A stretch of 6,933 nt of DNA from DASVXQ01 sp046727955 (GCA_046727955.1 JBKPDO010000106.1:1-6933), one strand, 5' to 3'; positions 1-5,397 are shown, numbered from the stretch's first letter. A program made the numbers and translations. Notes: generated by a model not told the origin, from the letters alone.

Positions 1-936
1 GGGATCAAGGCGCAGAGCTCGGGCACCACGACGTTCGTGCAGGCCTGCTCCCTGCCGCACACCGAGCCGCCGCAGTACGACCCAGCGGCCGACTGCCCCG
101 CCGGTCCAGGGTTCGACCAGGCTGTCGCCGCAGCCAACGCCGCCGACCAGGTCGTGCTCGCGCTCGGCGAGTCGCGTGAGATGAGCGGCGAGGCCGCGTC
201 GCGGACCACGCTCGACCTGCCGGGCGACCAGCAGCAGCTGATCGACCGGATCAAGGCGACCGGCAAGCCGTTCGTGGTCGTGCTCTTCAACGGTCGCCCG
301 CTCACCCTGCAGAAGGTCGCCGCGTCGTCGCCGGCGATCCTCGAGGCGTGGTTCCCGGGCGTCCAGGCCGGCAACGCGGCCGCCGACGTCCTGTTCGGCA
401 AGGTCAACCCGGGCGGCAAGCTGCCGGTCTCGTTCCCGGTCAGCCTGGGCCAGGTGCCGATCTACTACAACCACGAGCCCACCGGGCGGCCCTGCGATGC
501 CACCTCGAAGTACAATTCGCGCTACCGCGACCTCAACACCTGCCAGCCGCTCTACCAGTTCGGCTACGGGCTCAGCTACACCACGTTCTCGATCTCGAAC
601 CTGCGGCTGAGCTCGGCCACCGTCTCCAGCAGCGGCAGCATCACCGCCTCGGTGGATGTGACGAACACCGGGACCCGGGTGGGCGACGAGGTCGTGCAGC
701 TCTACATCCACGACCCCGTCGCTAGCATCTCCCAGCCAGTGCGCCGCCTGCGCGGGTTCGAGCGGGTGACGCTGAACCCCGGCCAGACGCGGACGGTGAC
801 GTTCACCCTGGACCGCAGCGACTTCGGCTTTTACGACAACAGTGGCAAGTTCGTCGTTGAGCCGGGCCGCATCGACGTCTACTCCGGCACCAGCTCCGCC
901 GCTGACCTGACGAAGTCGTTCACAGTGACCAGCTGA
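1..936 (+). CDS. GH3 beta-glucosidase (BglX-like), C-terminal part; 5' end outside window
   Basis: This is the C-terminal 311 codons of a glycoside hydrolase family 3 enzyme that releases terminal beta-linked sugars from oligosaccharides; the frame is open from base 1, so the gene starts upstream. Numbering from the first codon here, residues about 38-190 form the GH3 C-terminal alpha/beta sandwich. They include ESREMSGEAASR (57-68), where E64 is the best acid/base candidate by analogy with BglX-type enzymes. They also include NGRPL, WFPGVQAGNAAADVLFG, NPGGKLPVSFP and FGYGLSYTTF, all hallmarks of the BglX subgroup. Residues about 205-311 form the FnIII-like tail (VTNTG, EVVQLYIHD, RLRGFERV, VEPGRIDVYSG). 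The nucleophile Asp domain is not in the window. A signal peptide would be expected upstream but cannot be checked. A degraded paralogue follows directly on the same strand. The family is certain; the exact substrate is not. Confidence 0.95.
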   Translation, partial: GIKAQSSGTTTFVQACSLPHTEPPQYDPAADCPAGPGFDQAVAAANAADQVVLALGESREMSGEAASRTTLDLPGDQQQLIDRIKATGKPFVVVLFNGRPLTLQKVAASSPAILEAWFPGVQAGNAAADVLFGKVNPGGKLPVSFPVSLGQVPIYYNHEPTGRPCDATSKYNSRYRDLNTCQPLYQFGYGLSYTTFSISNLRLSSATVSSSGSITASVDVTNTGTRVGDEVVQLYIHDPVASISQPVRRLRGFERVTLNPGQTRTVTFTLDRSDFGFYDNSGKFVVEPGRIDVYSGTSSAADLTKSFTVTS

Positions 937-953
937 CCTCCACCGCACCGCCA

Positions 954-995
954 CGCCTGCCCCGCCACGCCGCAATGTGGGTGGCGGGGCGGGCG
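954..995 (+). terminator. Hairpin terminator candidate after the GH3 gene
   Basis: Eighteen bases after the GH3 stop codon, bases 954-968 pair with 981-995. The stem is 15 bp with a single G-U pair (958/991), and the loop is 12 nt (969-980). There is no T-tract after the stem, which is common for actinobacterial hairpin terminators. Position and stability support termination of the upstream gene; the function is inferred. Confidence 0.6.
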
Positions 996-1068
996 GCTGC
1001 GGCGGCGAACTTGAGCAACCCTCGAGTTCCGTAGCAGGTGGGCACATGAGGCGCTGACCAGGGAGAAC

Positions 1069-2205
1069 ATGAGTTCGTGGGCACACGCCCGGACCCCTAC
1101 GTCCAAGCATTCGTGCAGTTCAGAGCAGATCAAGCAAGGTCATGTGCCTACAAGCTGCGGAACTCCGGATGACCCTCGACGAGAACTGCAGCAGCTGACG
1201 TTGCTCGCTGACTGGCAGGCCACCGACGACACCGTGCGCAAGGGGGCCGGCTCGGTGTTCAGCCTCACCGACCCCGCTCGCATCAATCATCTCCAGCACA
1301 TCGCGGTTGAGCAGACGCGGCTGCACATCCCGTTGCTGTTCGCCTTCGACACTATCCACGGGTTCCGCACGGTCTTCCCCATCCCGCTCGCCGAGGTGAG
1401 CAGCTTCGACCCCGCCGTAGCAGCCGACGACTTCAGGATCGGCGCGCGCGAGTCCGCCGCAGTCGGGCTCAAGCAGATCTACAGCCCGATGGTCGACATC
1501 TCGCACGACCCGCGCTGGGGCCGCATCGCCGAGGGCGCGGGCGAGGACCCCTACCTCGGCTCCGTCATGGCGGCCACCCGCGTGCGGGCGGCCCAGGGCG
1601 AGGACTATAGCGCCGCGGACAAGGTGGCCACCAGCCCCAAGCACTTCGCGGCCTATGGCCAGCCGGAGGGCGGCCGCGAGTACAACACCACCGACATGTC
1701 CGAGCAGCGCCTGCGCAACCTCTACCTGCCGCCGTTCAAAGCAGCGGTGGACGCTGGCGCGGACACGGCCATGTGCTCCTTCAACGCCATCAACGGCGTG
1801 CCGGGCTGCGCGAATTCGTACACCGAGACCGACATCCTCAAGCGCGAGTGGGGCTTCGACAGGTTCATCGAGAGCGACTACACGGCCGTGGCGGAGCTGC
1901 GGGCGTGCCCGCCCAAGAACCCTGACTCGGGCCCCTGCGGGCACGGCGTGGCCGCGGACGGCAAGGACGCCGCGCGGTGGCCAGCATCTCGCAGCCCGTC
2001 CGCCGGCTGCGCGGCTTCCAGCGCGTCACCCCTCGAGTCAGGTCAGAGCAGGACGGTCACGTTCACCCTGGGCGCCAGCGACGTCGGCTTCTACGACAGC
2101 TCGGGCCGGTTCGTCGTCGAGCCCGGTACTATCGACCTGTTCGCCGGCGACCGCTCCAGCGGCGGGCTGACCGGCTCGTTCACCATCACCGGTTCGACCA
2201 GATGA
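1069..2205 (+). pseudogene. Broken second GH3 beta-glucosidase: internal deletion plus frameshifts
   Basis: An open frame of 378 codons joins two distant parts of a BglX-like GH3 enzyme. From about codon 41 (ELQQLTLLADWQ) it follows the N-terminal barrel: LLFAFDTIHGFRTVFPIPL, DPRWGRIAEGAGEDPYLG, KHFAAYGQPEGGR, MCSFNAINGVPGCANSY and the nucleophile motif ESDYTAVAEL (SDY instead of the usual SDW). After GHGVAADGKDAAR (about base 1976) it jumps to the FnIII-like tail. The rest of the barrel and the whole alpha/beta sandwich with its acid/base residue are missing, roughly 350-400 residues by comparison with full-length enzymes. The tail begins in another frame (VASISQPVRRLRGFQRVT, 1977-2030) and returns to the first frame at an extra C (2031). 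A likely one-base loss near 1185 disconnects RMTLDE from ELQQL. The first 40 codons do not resemble GH3, and no signal peptide is present. GGGAG lies 3 nt before the ATG. If translated, the product should not be an active glucosidase. Confidence 0.85.
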
Positions 2206-2232
2206 CCAGCAGATGACCAGCAGATGACCAGC
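2200..2232. repeat. Three perfect 11-bp tandem repeats spanning stop and start codons
   Basis: The unit AGATGACCAGC occurs at 2200-2210, 2211-2221 and 2222-2232 with no mismatches. Each unit holds ATGA. The first unit provides the TGA (2203-2205) that ends the GH3 pseudogene frame, and the third provides the ATG (2224) of the DinB-like gene. The first two ATGs open only four-codon frames (Met-Thr-Ser-Arg-stop). The repeat looks like slippage duplication of the original start region. Confidence 0.9.
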
Positions 2233-2733
2233 GCCGACCTGCTCGTCGACGCGTTCGGCAGGATCCGTCAGACCGTCCACCAAGTGGTGGACGGTCTGAC
2301 GGCTGAGCAGTTGGCGTTCAGGGTCGACAGCCGGGCGAATTCGATTGCGTGGCTGGTGTGGCATCTGACCCGCGTCCAGGACGACCACGTCGCCGACGCC
2401 GTGCGGGCCGAGCAGGTCTGGACGTCGCGCGGCTGGGTGGAGCGGTTCGGGTTGCCGTTCCACCCGGCGGCGACGGGGTACGGGCACCGACCCGGTGAGG
2501 TCGCGGCGGTCCGGGTGGAGTCCGGCGACCTGCTGCTGGGGTATCACGACGCGGTCTACGAGCAGACCACCCGCTACGTGGAGCGCCTCACCGACGCCGA
2601 TCTGTCCCGCATCGTGGACGAGTCATGGGACCCGCCGGTTTCGCTCGGCGTGCGGCTGGTGAGCGTGATCGCTGACGATCTCCAGCACGCGGGGCAGGCA
2701 GCCTTCGTTCGCGGAGTGGCGGGGCGCAGATAG
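2224..2733 (+). CDS. DinB/DUF664-like four-helix-bundle protein
   Basis: This 169-residue protein resembles actinobacterial DUF664 members of the DinB/mycothiol-dependent enzyme superfamily, which are four-helix bundles that usually hold a metal through three residues and often use thiol cofactors. Visible hallmarks are RANSIAWLVWHLTRVQDDH (37-55), with the first ligand candidate H47, and DDLQHAGQAAFVRG (151-164) at the C-terminus, with H155. The family usually has HxxxH at the second site; here the first position is Asp (D151). The metal site is therefore either altered or uses a carboxylate, and activity is uncertain. The ATG at 2224 is the only in-frame start after the stop at 2203-2205. 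No good Shine-Dalgarno sequence precedes it, because the upstream bases are the 11-bp repeats. Translational coupling to the pseudogene or initiation without SD is possible. The specific substrate cannot be inferred. Confidence 0.85.
   Translation: MTSADLLVDAFGRIRQTVHQVVDGLTAEQLAFRVDSRANSIAWLVWHLTRVQDDHVADAVRAEQVWTSRGWVERFGLPFHPAATGYGHRPGEVAAVRVESGDLLLGYHDAVYEQTTRYVERLTDADLSRIVDESWDPPVSLGVRLVSVIADDLQHAGQAAFVRGVAGRR
2265..2302. repeat. Perfect 17-bp hairpin inside the DinB-like gene
   Basis: CCGTCAGACCGTCCACC (2265-2281) is the exact reverse complement of 2286-2302, with a 4-nt AAGT loop. It covers codons 14-27 of the DinB-like gene (RIRQTVHQVVDGLT). Such a stem would be very stable in mRNA about 40 nt after the start codon and could hinder elongation or act as an attenuator. 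A functional role is inferred only. Confidence 0.85.
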
Positions 2734-2772
2734 CTCGCAGATGGCCTCGCGGGACGCCCGCTCAGCCGGCCT

Positions 2773-2895
2773 GGAGCGCCGGTCAAGTAGGCGGCGCAGC
2801 GTGCAGCGCCGGACCATGCGTGCAGTTCCTGGCCCTGCGCGCCGCCCCCAGTCGCCACCCAATCACCTCAAAACCAGCTACTTGACCGGCGCTCC
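2773..2895. repeat. 18-bp inverted repeat flanking 87 bp, between convergent genes
   Basis: GGAGCGCCGGTCAAGTAG (2773-2790) recurs as a perfect inverted copy at 2878-2895. Allowing a bulged T at 2772, pairing continues for three more base pairs (2769-2771 with 2896-2898). The 87-bp interior has a smaller inverted pair (2794-2799 with 2835-2840) and no credible gene. The element fills most of the space between the DinB-like stop (2733) and the Clp N-domain gene stop (2899-2901). It could be a MITE or REPIN-like mobile repeat, or a bidirectional terminator. No target-site duplication is visible. Confidence 0.75.
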
Positions 2896-2898
2896 GGC

Positions 2899-3378
2899 TC
2901 AGGTGGCGGGGTCGGTCAGGCGCTTGCGGGCGGCGTCGGGGTCGACGCCGAGGGCGGCGAGCAGCTCGGCGGCGGGATCGGGACGCTCGCGGCTCAGCAG
3001 GGCGAGCAGCAGGTGGCGCGCCTCGATGTAGCGCGACTTGCTGGAGGACGCCTCGCGGATGCTGCGTGCCAGCACAGCCCGCGCGCCGGAGGTGAGTGGA
3101 GGGCGCCGGCGGGCTCTGCTGGGCCGCGGCGCGGCGGTCAGGTCGCCGACGTCGATGCCGATCGCGGCCAGCGCGGCCCGGTCCAGGGCGGCCGTGGCCG
3201 CGCGCGCGGACTCGAGGTCGACGCCCAGGGCCCGGGCCGTCACGGCGTCCGGATCGTGCAGCAGCCCGAGCAGCAGGTGGTCGGTGCCGATGCGCCGGTC
3301 GCCGCGCCGCCGCGCCTCGTCGACCGCCGACGTCATCACCATCCGCCTGGCGTCCGCACTGAATCGCTTGACCATCAT
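2899..3378 (-). CDS. Stand-alone double Clp N-domain (ClpC/ClpA R-domain) protein
   Basis: The 159-residue product consists of two Clp N-terminal repeats and lacks any AAA+ ATPase module. Repeat 1 spans about residues 5-65 (FSADARRMVMTSAVDEARR, then IGTDHLLLGLLHDPDAVTARALGVD). Repeat 2 spans about 95-155 (LTSGARAVLARSIREASS, then IEARHLLLALLSRE and AAELLAALGVD). A basic linker (RPSRARRR) joins them. In ClpC the same domain binds substrates and adaptors, so this protein may compete with or deliver substrates to the Clp protease, or bind its HTH partner; that role is inference. The first ATG (3376-3378) overlaps the HTH stop by ATGA, indicating translational coupling. AGGTGG lies directly before it, so the adjacent second ATG (3373-3375) has the better SD spacing and may be the real start. 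It is the distal gene of a two-gene minus-strand operon. Confidence 0.9.
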   Translation of the reverse strand: MMVKRFSADARRMVMTSAVDEARRRGDRRIGTDHLLLGLLHDPDAVTARALGVDLESARAATAALDRAALAAIGIDVGDLTAAPRPSRARRRPPLTSGARAVLARSIREASSSKSRYIEARHLLLALLSRERPDPAAELLAALGVDPDAARKRLTDPAT

Positions 3379-3599
3379 CCACCTGACTTTCCGTCTGATT
3401 TTCCGTACTTCGCGTGAACCGACTGGCGGGAGACGCCAAGGGCGTCACCGATCTGCTCCCACGACCAGTCGCGCTCCCTGGCGAGCCTGACGTGGATCGC
3501 CTCCACCTGCTCCGCCAGCCGGTGCAGCGCGCCGACCGCCCGCAGGCCGACCGCGGGGTCGTCGCTGCGCATGCCCGTCATGATCTCGTCCGCTTCCAT
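3375..3599 (-). CDS. Small HTH DNA-binding protein, partner of the Clp N-domain protein
   Basis: The 74-residue protein has an N-terminal helical part (about 15-43, LRAVGALHRLAEQVEAIHVRLARERD) followed by a helix-turn-helix, WSWEQIGDALGVSRQSVHAKYG (45-66), of the sigma-region-4-like or resolvase-like kind. It has no ligand-binding or receiver domain and ends in a short charged tail. It is the first gene of the minus-strand pair and overlaps the Clp N-domain gene by ATGA. The ATG at 3599 is about one base from the start point predicted from the -10 box at 3607-3612, so the mRNA may be leaderless. The symmetric palindromes immediately upstream are natural binding sites for it, which would give autorepression and control of the divergent ABC operon. 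Lacking its own sensor, it may rely on the Clp N-domain protein for signal input. DNA-binding function is well supported by the motif; the target is inferred. Confidence 0.88.
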   Translation of the reverse strand: MEADEIMTGMRSDDPAVGLRAVGALHRLAEQVEAIHVRLARERDWSWEQIGDALGVSRQSVHAKYGKSDGKSGG

Positions 3600-3606
3600 G
3601 GCTGTC

Positions 3607-3636
3607 AGTCTAGCTTGACACTGCGGCGCTTGTCAA
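3607..3636 (-). promoter_or_regulatory. Sigma70-type promoter for the HTH/Clp N-domain operon
   Basis: On the minus strand TTGACA (3636 to 3631) and TAGACT (3612 to 3607) are separated by 18 bp, the same hexamers and spacing as the opposing promoter. Each -35 box falls inside the spacer of the other promoter, so the two polymerases cannot bind together. The predicted start near 3600 is next to the HTH ATG at 3599, suggesting a leaderless transcript. Confidence 0.65.
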
Positions 3637-3644
3637 TCTAGACT
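3615..3644 (+). promoter_or_regulatory. Sigma70-type promoter for the ABC exporter operon
   Basis: TTGACA (3615-3620) and TAGACT (3639-3644) are separated by 18 bp and fit the housekeeping-type consensus (TTGACA, TAnnnT). Transcription would start near 3651, leaving a leader of about 35 nt with the GGAGG ribosome site at 3674-3678 before the GTG at 3686. Confidence 0.65.
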
Positions 3645-3673
3645 GACACGAGCTTCGGACCAAGGCGATTCAT

Positions 3674-3688
3674 GGAGGCAGTGACGTG
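3674..3688 (+). promoter_or_regulatory. Ribosome binding site that fixes the ABC ATPase start at GTG 3686
   Basis: GGAGG (3674-3678) lies 7 nt before GTG (3686-3688). The nearby ATG at 3672 is in another frame and overlaps this site, so GTG is preferred. Confidence 0.8.
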
Positions 3689-4555
3689 GCGGCATTGTGC
3701 GCTGTTCGCACCGTGGGCCTGCGCAAGACCTACGCCAGCCCTCGCGGCGAGGTGGCGGCCGTGCGCGGGGTGGACCTGGAGATCCCCGACGGGGAGCTGT
3801 TCGGGCTGCTGGGGCCGAACGGTGCCGGCAAATCGACCACCATCGGCATGCTGACCACGCTGGTGCTGCCCACATCCGGCACGGCCTTCGTGTGCGGGCT
3901 GGACGTCGTCCGCCGACCGGTCGAGGTCAAGCGGCGGATCGGCATGGTGTCCCAGGGCAACACGCTCGACCAGGAGCTGAGCGTCGCCGAGAACCTGGAG
4001 TTCCGCGGCCGCTACTTCGGCCTGTCCCGCGCGTGGGCGCGCCGCCGCGCCGACGAACTGCTGGCGCTGTTCACCCTGACCGACCGGCGCGCCGCGATGC
4101 CCTTCGAGCTGTCCGGCGGGCAGGCGAAGCGGCTGATGATCTGCCGCGCCCTGGTGCACCGTCCCGAGGTGCTCTTCCTGGACGAGCCCACCGCCGGCCT
4201 GGACCCGCAGACGCGCGTCAACCTCTGGGACACCCTGCGCGACCTGCGGGCCGAGGGGCAGACCATCCTGCTCACCACCCACTACATGGAGGAGGCCGAA
4301 GCGCTCTGTGACCGGGTCGCCATTCTCGACCACGGCAGCCTGCTCGCCTGCGACACCGTCGAGCGGCTCAGGGATGGCGCCGGCACCACCACTGCCGGCA
4401 CCACCACTGCCGGCACCACCACTGCCGGCACCACCACTGCCGGCACCACCACTGCCGGCACCACCACCGGAGTCACCGTCGGCGACGCCGCTCAGCGACG
4501 GCCGAGCCTGGAGACCGTGTTCCTTGCCCTCACCGGACGGGAGTACCGGGAATGA
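3686..4555 (+). CDS. ABC transporter ATP-binding subunit (DrrA-like) with C-terminal GTTTA repeats
   Basis: This 289-residue cytoplasmic ATPase should power the ABC-2 exporter encoded by the next gene; DrrA-type pairs typically expel drugs or other hydrophobic compounds. All nucleotide-binding motifs are intact: Walker A GPNGAGKST (43-51, K49), Q-loop Q90, signature LSGGQ (142-146), Walker B VLFLDE (162-167, E167), D-loop GLDP (171-174) and H-loop H199 in LLTTHYMEEAEAL. The C-terminal regulatory tail (about 224-289) carries six successive AGTTT units encoded by a 15-bp tandem repeat, then ends in PSLETVFLALTGREYRE, a typical DrrA-family ending. Its stop overlaps the permease start by ATGA (4552-4555), so the two are coupled. 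It diverges from the HTH/Clp N-domain operon and shares its control region. The substrate is unknown. Confidence 0.95.
   Translation: MAALCAVRTVGLRKTYASPRGEVAAVRGVDLEIPDGELFGLLGPNGAGKSTTIGMLTTLVLPTSGTAFVCGLDVVRRPVEVKRRIGMVSQGNTLDQELSVAENLEFRGRYFGLSRAWARRRADELLALFTLTDRRAAMPFELSGGQAKRLMICRALVHRPEVLFLDEPTAGLDPQTRVNLWDTLRDLRAEGQTILLTTHYMEEAEALCDRVAILDHGSLLACDTVERLRDGAGTTTAGTTTAGTTTAGTTTAGTTTAGTTTGVTVGDAAQRRPSLETVFLALTGREYRE
4379..4468 (+). repeat. 15-bp in-frame tandem repeat, six units, inside the ATPase gene
   Basis: The unit GCCGGCACCACCACT occurs five times without mismatch (4379-4453), followed by a sixth copy with one change (4454-4468, final T to C). Each unit encodes Ala-Gly-Thr-Thr-Thr. 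Units are multiples of three, so copy number can change by slippage without shifting the frame. The repeat sits after the ATPase core, in the variable C-terminal tail. Confidence 0.95.
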
Positions 4556-5397
4556 CCGCGACCTCGACCACGACCACCGGCACGCCAGCCATGCGCTGGG
4601 CGGTCGCCACCACCCTCTGGGCCATGCTGGCCAGGGAGCTGCGGGTGATGCGGCGCAACTTCGTCGCCACCTTCCTGCGGGTCGTCCTGCAGCCACTGCT
4701 GTTCGTCTTCGTCTTCGCCTACGTGATGCCCAAGATCGGCGCCTCGGCGTTCGCTAGTGGCCCTGGCGGCTCCAGCTTCTCCACTGTCCTCGTCCCCGGC
4801 CTGGTCGGCTCCGCGATCATCATGCAGGCGGTCATCGCGGTGATCTTCCCGCTCGCCATGGAGCTGTCGTTCCAGCGCTCGATCGAGGACCGGGCGCTCG
4901 CCCCGCTCCCTATCCCCCTGCTGGGCCTGGAGAAGGTTGTCGCCGCGGGCTTGCAGGGAATCGTCGGCGGCCTGCTGGTCTTACCCGCCGTCCTGCTGGT
5001 CCACGCCAAAGGCCAGGCGCCCGTCGTGCACGTCGGCAACTGGCCGCTGTTCGCGGCCGTCATGGTCACCGGCGCCCTGGTGGCCTCCGCCGCCGGGCTG
5101 TTCCTGGGCACCCGCGTCGACCCGCGGCACATCCAGGTCCTGTTCGCCCTGGTCCTGATCCCCATGACCATGCTCGGCTGCGTCTACTACCCGTGGGCCG
5201 CCCTCCACCGCATCCGCTGGCTGCAGATCGCCGTCCTCGCCAACCCCATGGTCTACGTCAGCGAGGGCCTCCGCGCCGCCCTGACCCCGCAGATCGCGCA
5301 CATGCCCACCGTCGCCTTCCTCACCGTCCTCCTCGCGGGCACCGCCGCGCTCTGCGTGCTCGCCATGCGCGCCTTCACCCGCCGGGTGCTGAGCTGA
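4552..5397 (+). CDS. ABC-2 type transporter permease (DrrB-like)
   Basis: This 281-residue integral membrane subunit of the exporter has a cytoplasmic N-terminus (1-36, rich in Thr, then RELRVMRRNF). Six predicted membrane helices follow at about 37-60, 78-102, 123-150 (LLGLEKVVAAGLQGIVGGLL), 164-186, 193-217 (IQVLFALVLIPMTMLGCVYY) and 253-272. The loop SFQRSIEDRALAPLPIP after helix 2 and ANPMVYVSEGLRAAL (230-244) before the last helix are characteristic of the ABC-2 family. It pairs with the preceding ATPase, whose stop it overlaps by ATGA, and is the last gene of the operon. The length is normal for the family and no lesion is visible. The transported compound cannot be deduced from the sequence. 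Confidence 0.95.
   Translation: MTATSTTTTGTPAMRWAVATTLWAMLARELRVMRRNFVATFLRVVLQPLLFVFVFAYVMPKIGASAFASGPGGSSFSTVLVPGLVGSAIIMQAVIAVIFPLAMELSFQRSIEDRALAPLPIPLLGLEKVVAAGLQGIVGGLLVLPAVLLVHAKGQAPVVHVGNWPLFAAVMVTGALVASAAGLFLGTRVDPRHIQVLFALVLIPMTMLGCVYYPWAALHRIRWLQIAVLANPMVYVSEGLRAALTPQIAHMPTVAFLTVLLAGTAALCVLAMRAFTRRVLS

Larger units (their letters stand above)
3603..3648. promoter_or_regulatory. Symmetric double operator, TGTCA-N8-TGACA twice
   Basis: Two 18-bp imperfect palindromes, TGTCAGTCTAGCTTGACA (3603-3620) and TGTCAATCTAGACTGACA (3631-3648), are separated by 10 bp. They are inverted copies of each other with 17 of 18 positions matching. Both contain CTAG in the N8 core. The pair lies between the divergent HTH and ABC genes and covers the core elements of both promoters, so a dimeric regulator bound here would block both. 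The HTH protein encoded next to it is the likely ligand. Confidence 0.75.

Noticed and set aside
1120..1944. Open frame on the minus strand (274 codons) opposite the GH3 remnant
   Set aside because: The plus strand encodes clear GH3 motifs here; the antisense product is Arg/Val/Ala-rich without domain features and reflects GC bias.
3672..3854. ATG at 3672 as the start of the exporter operon
   Set aside because: It is in a different frame from the ATPase, overlaps the GGAGG ribosome site, and its product has no recognisable features.
4379..4468. Possible CRISPR-like array
   Set aside because: The 15-bp units are contiguous with no spacers and are translated in frame inside the ATPase gene.
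3638..4696. Long open frame on the minus strand (352 codons) opposite the ABC genes
   Set aside because: It is antisense to an ATPase with every motif intact, its Gly/Ser-rich repeat is just the complement of the 15-bp minisatellite, and it runs through the divergent promoter.
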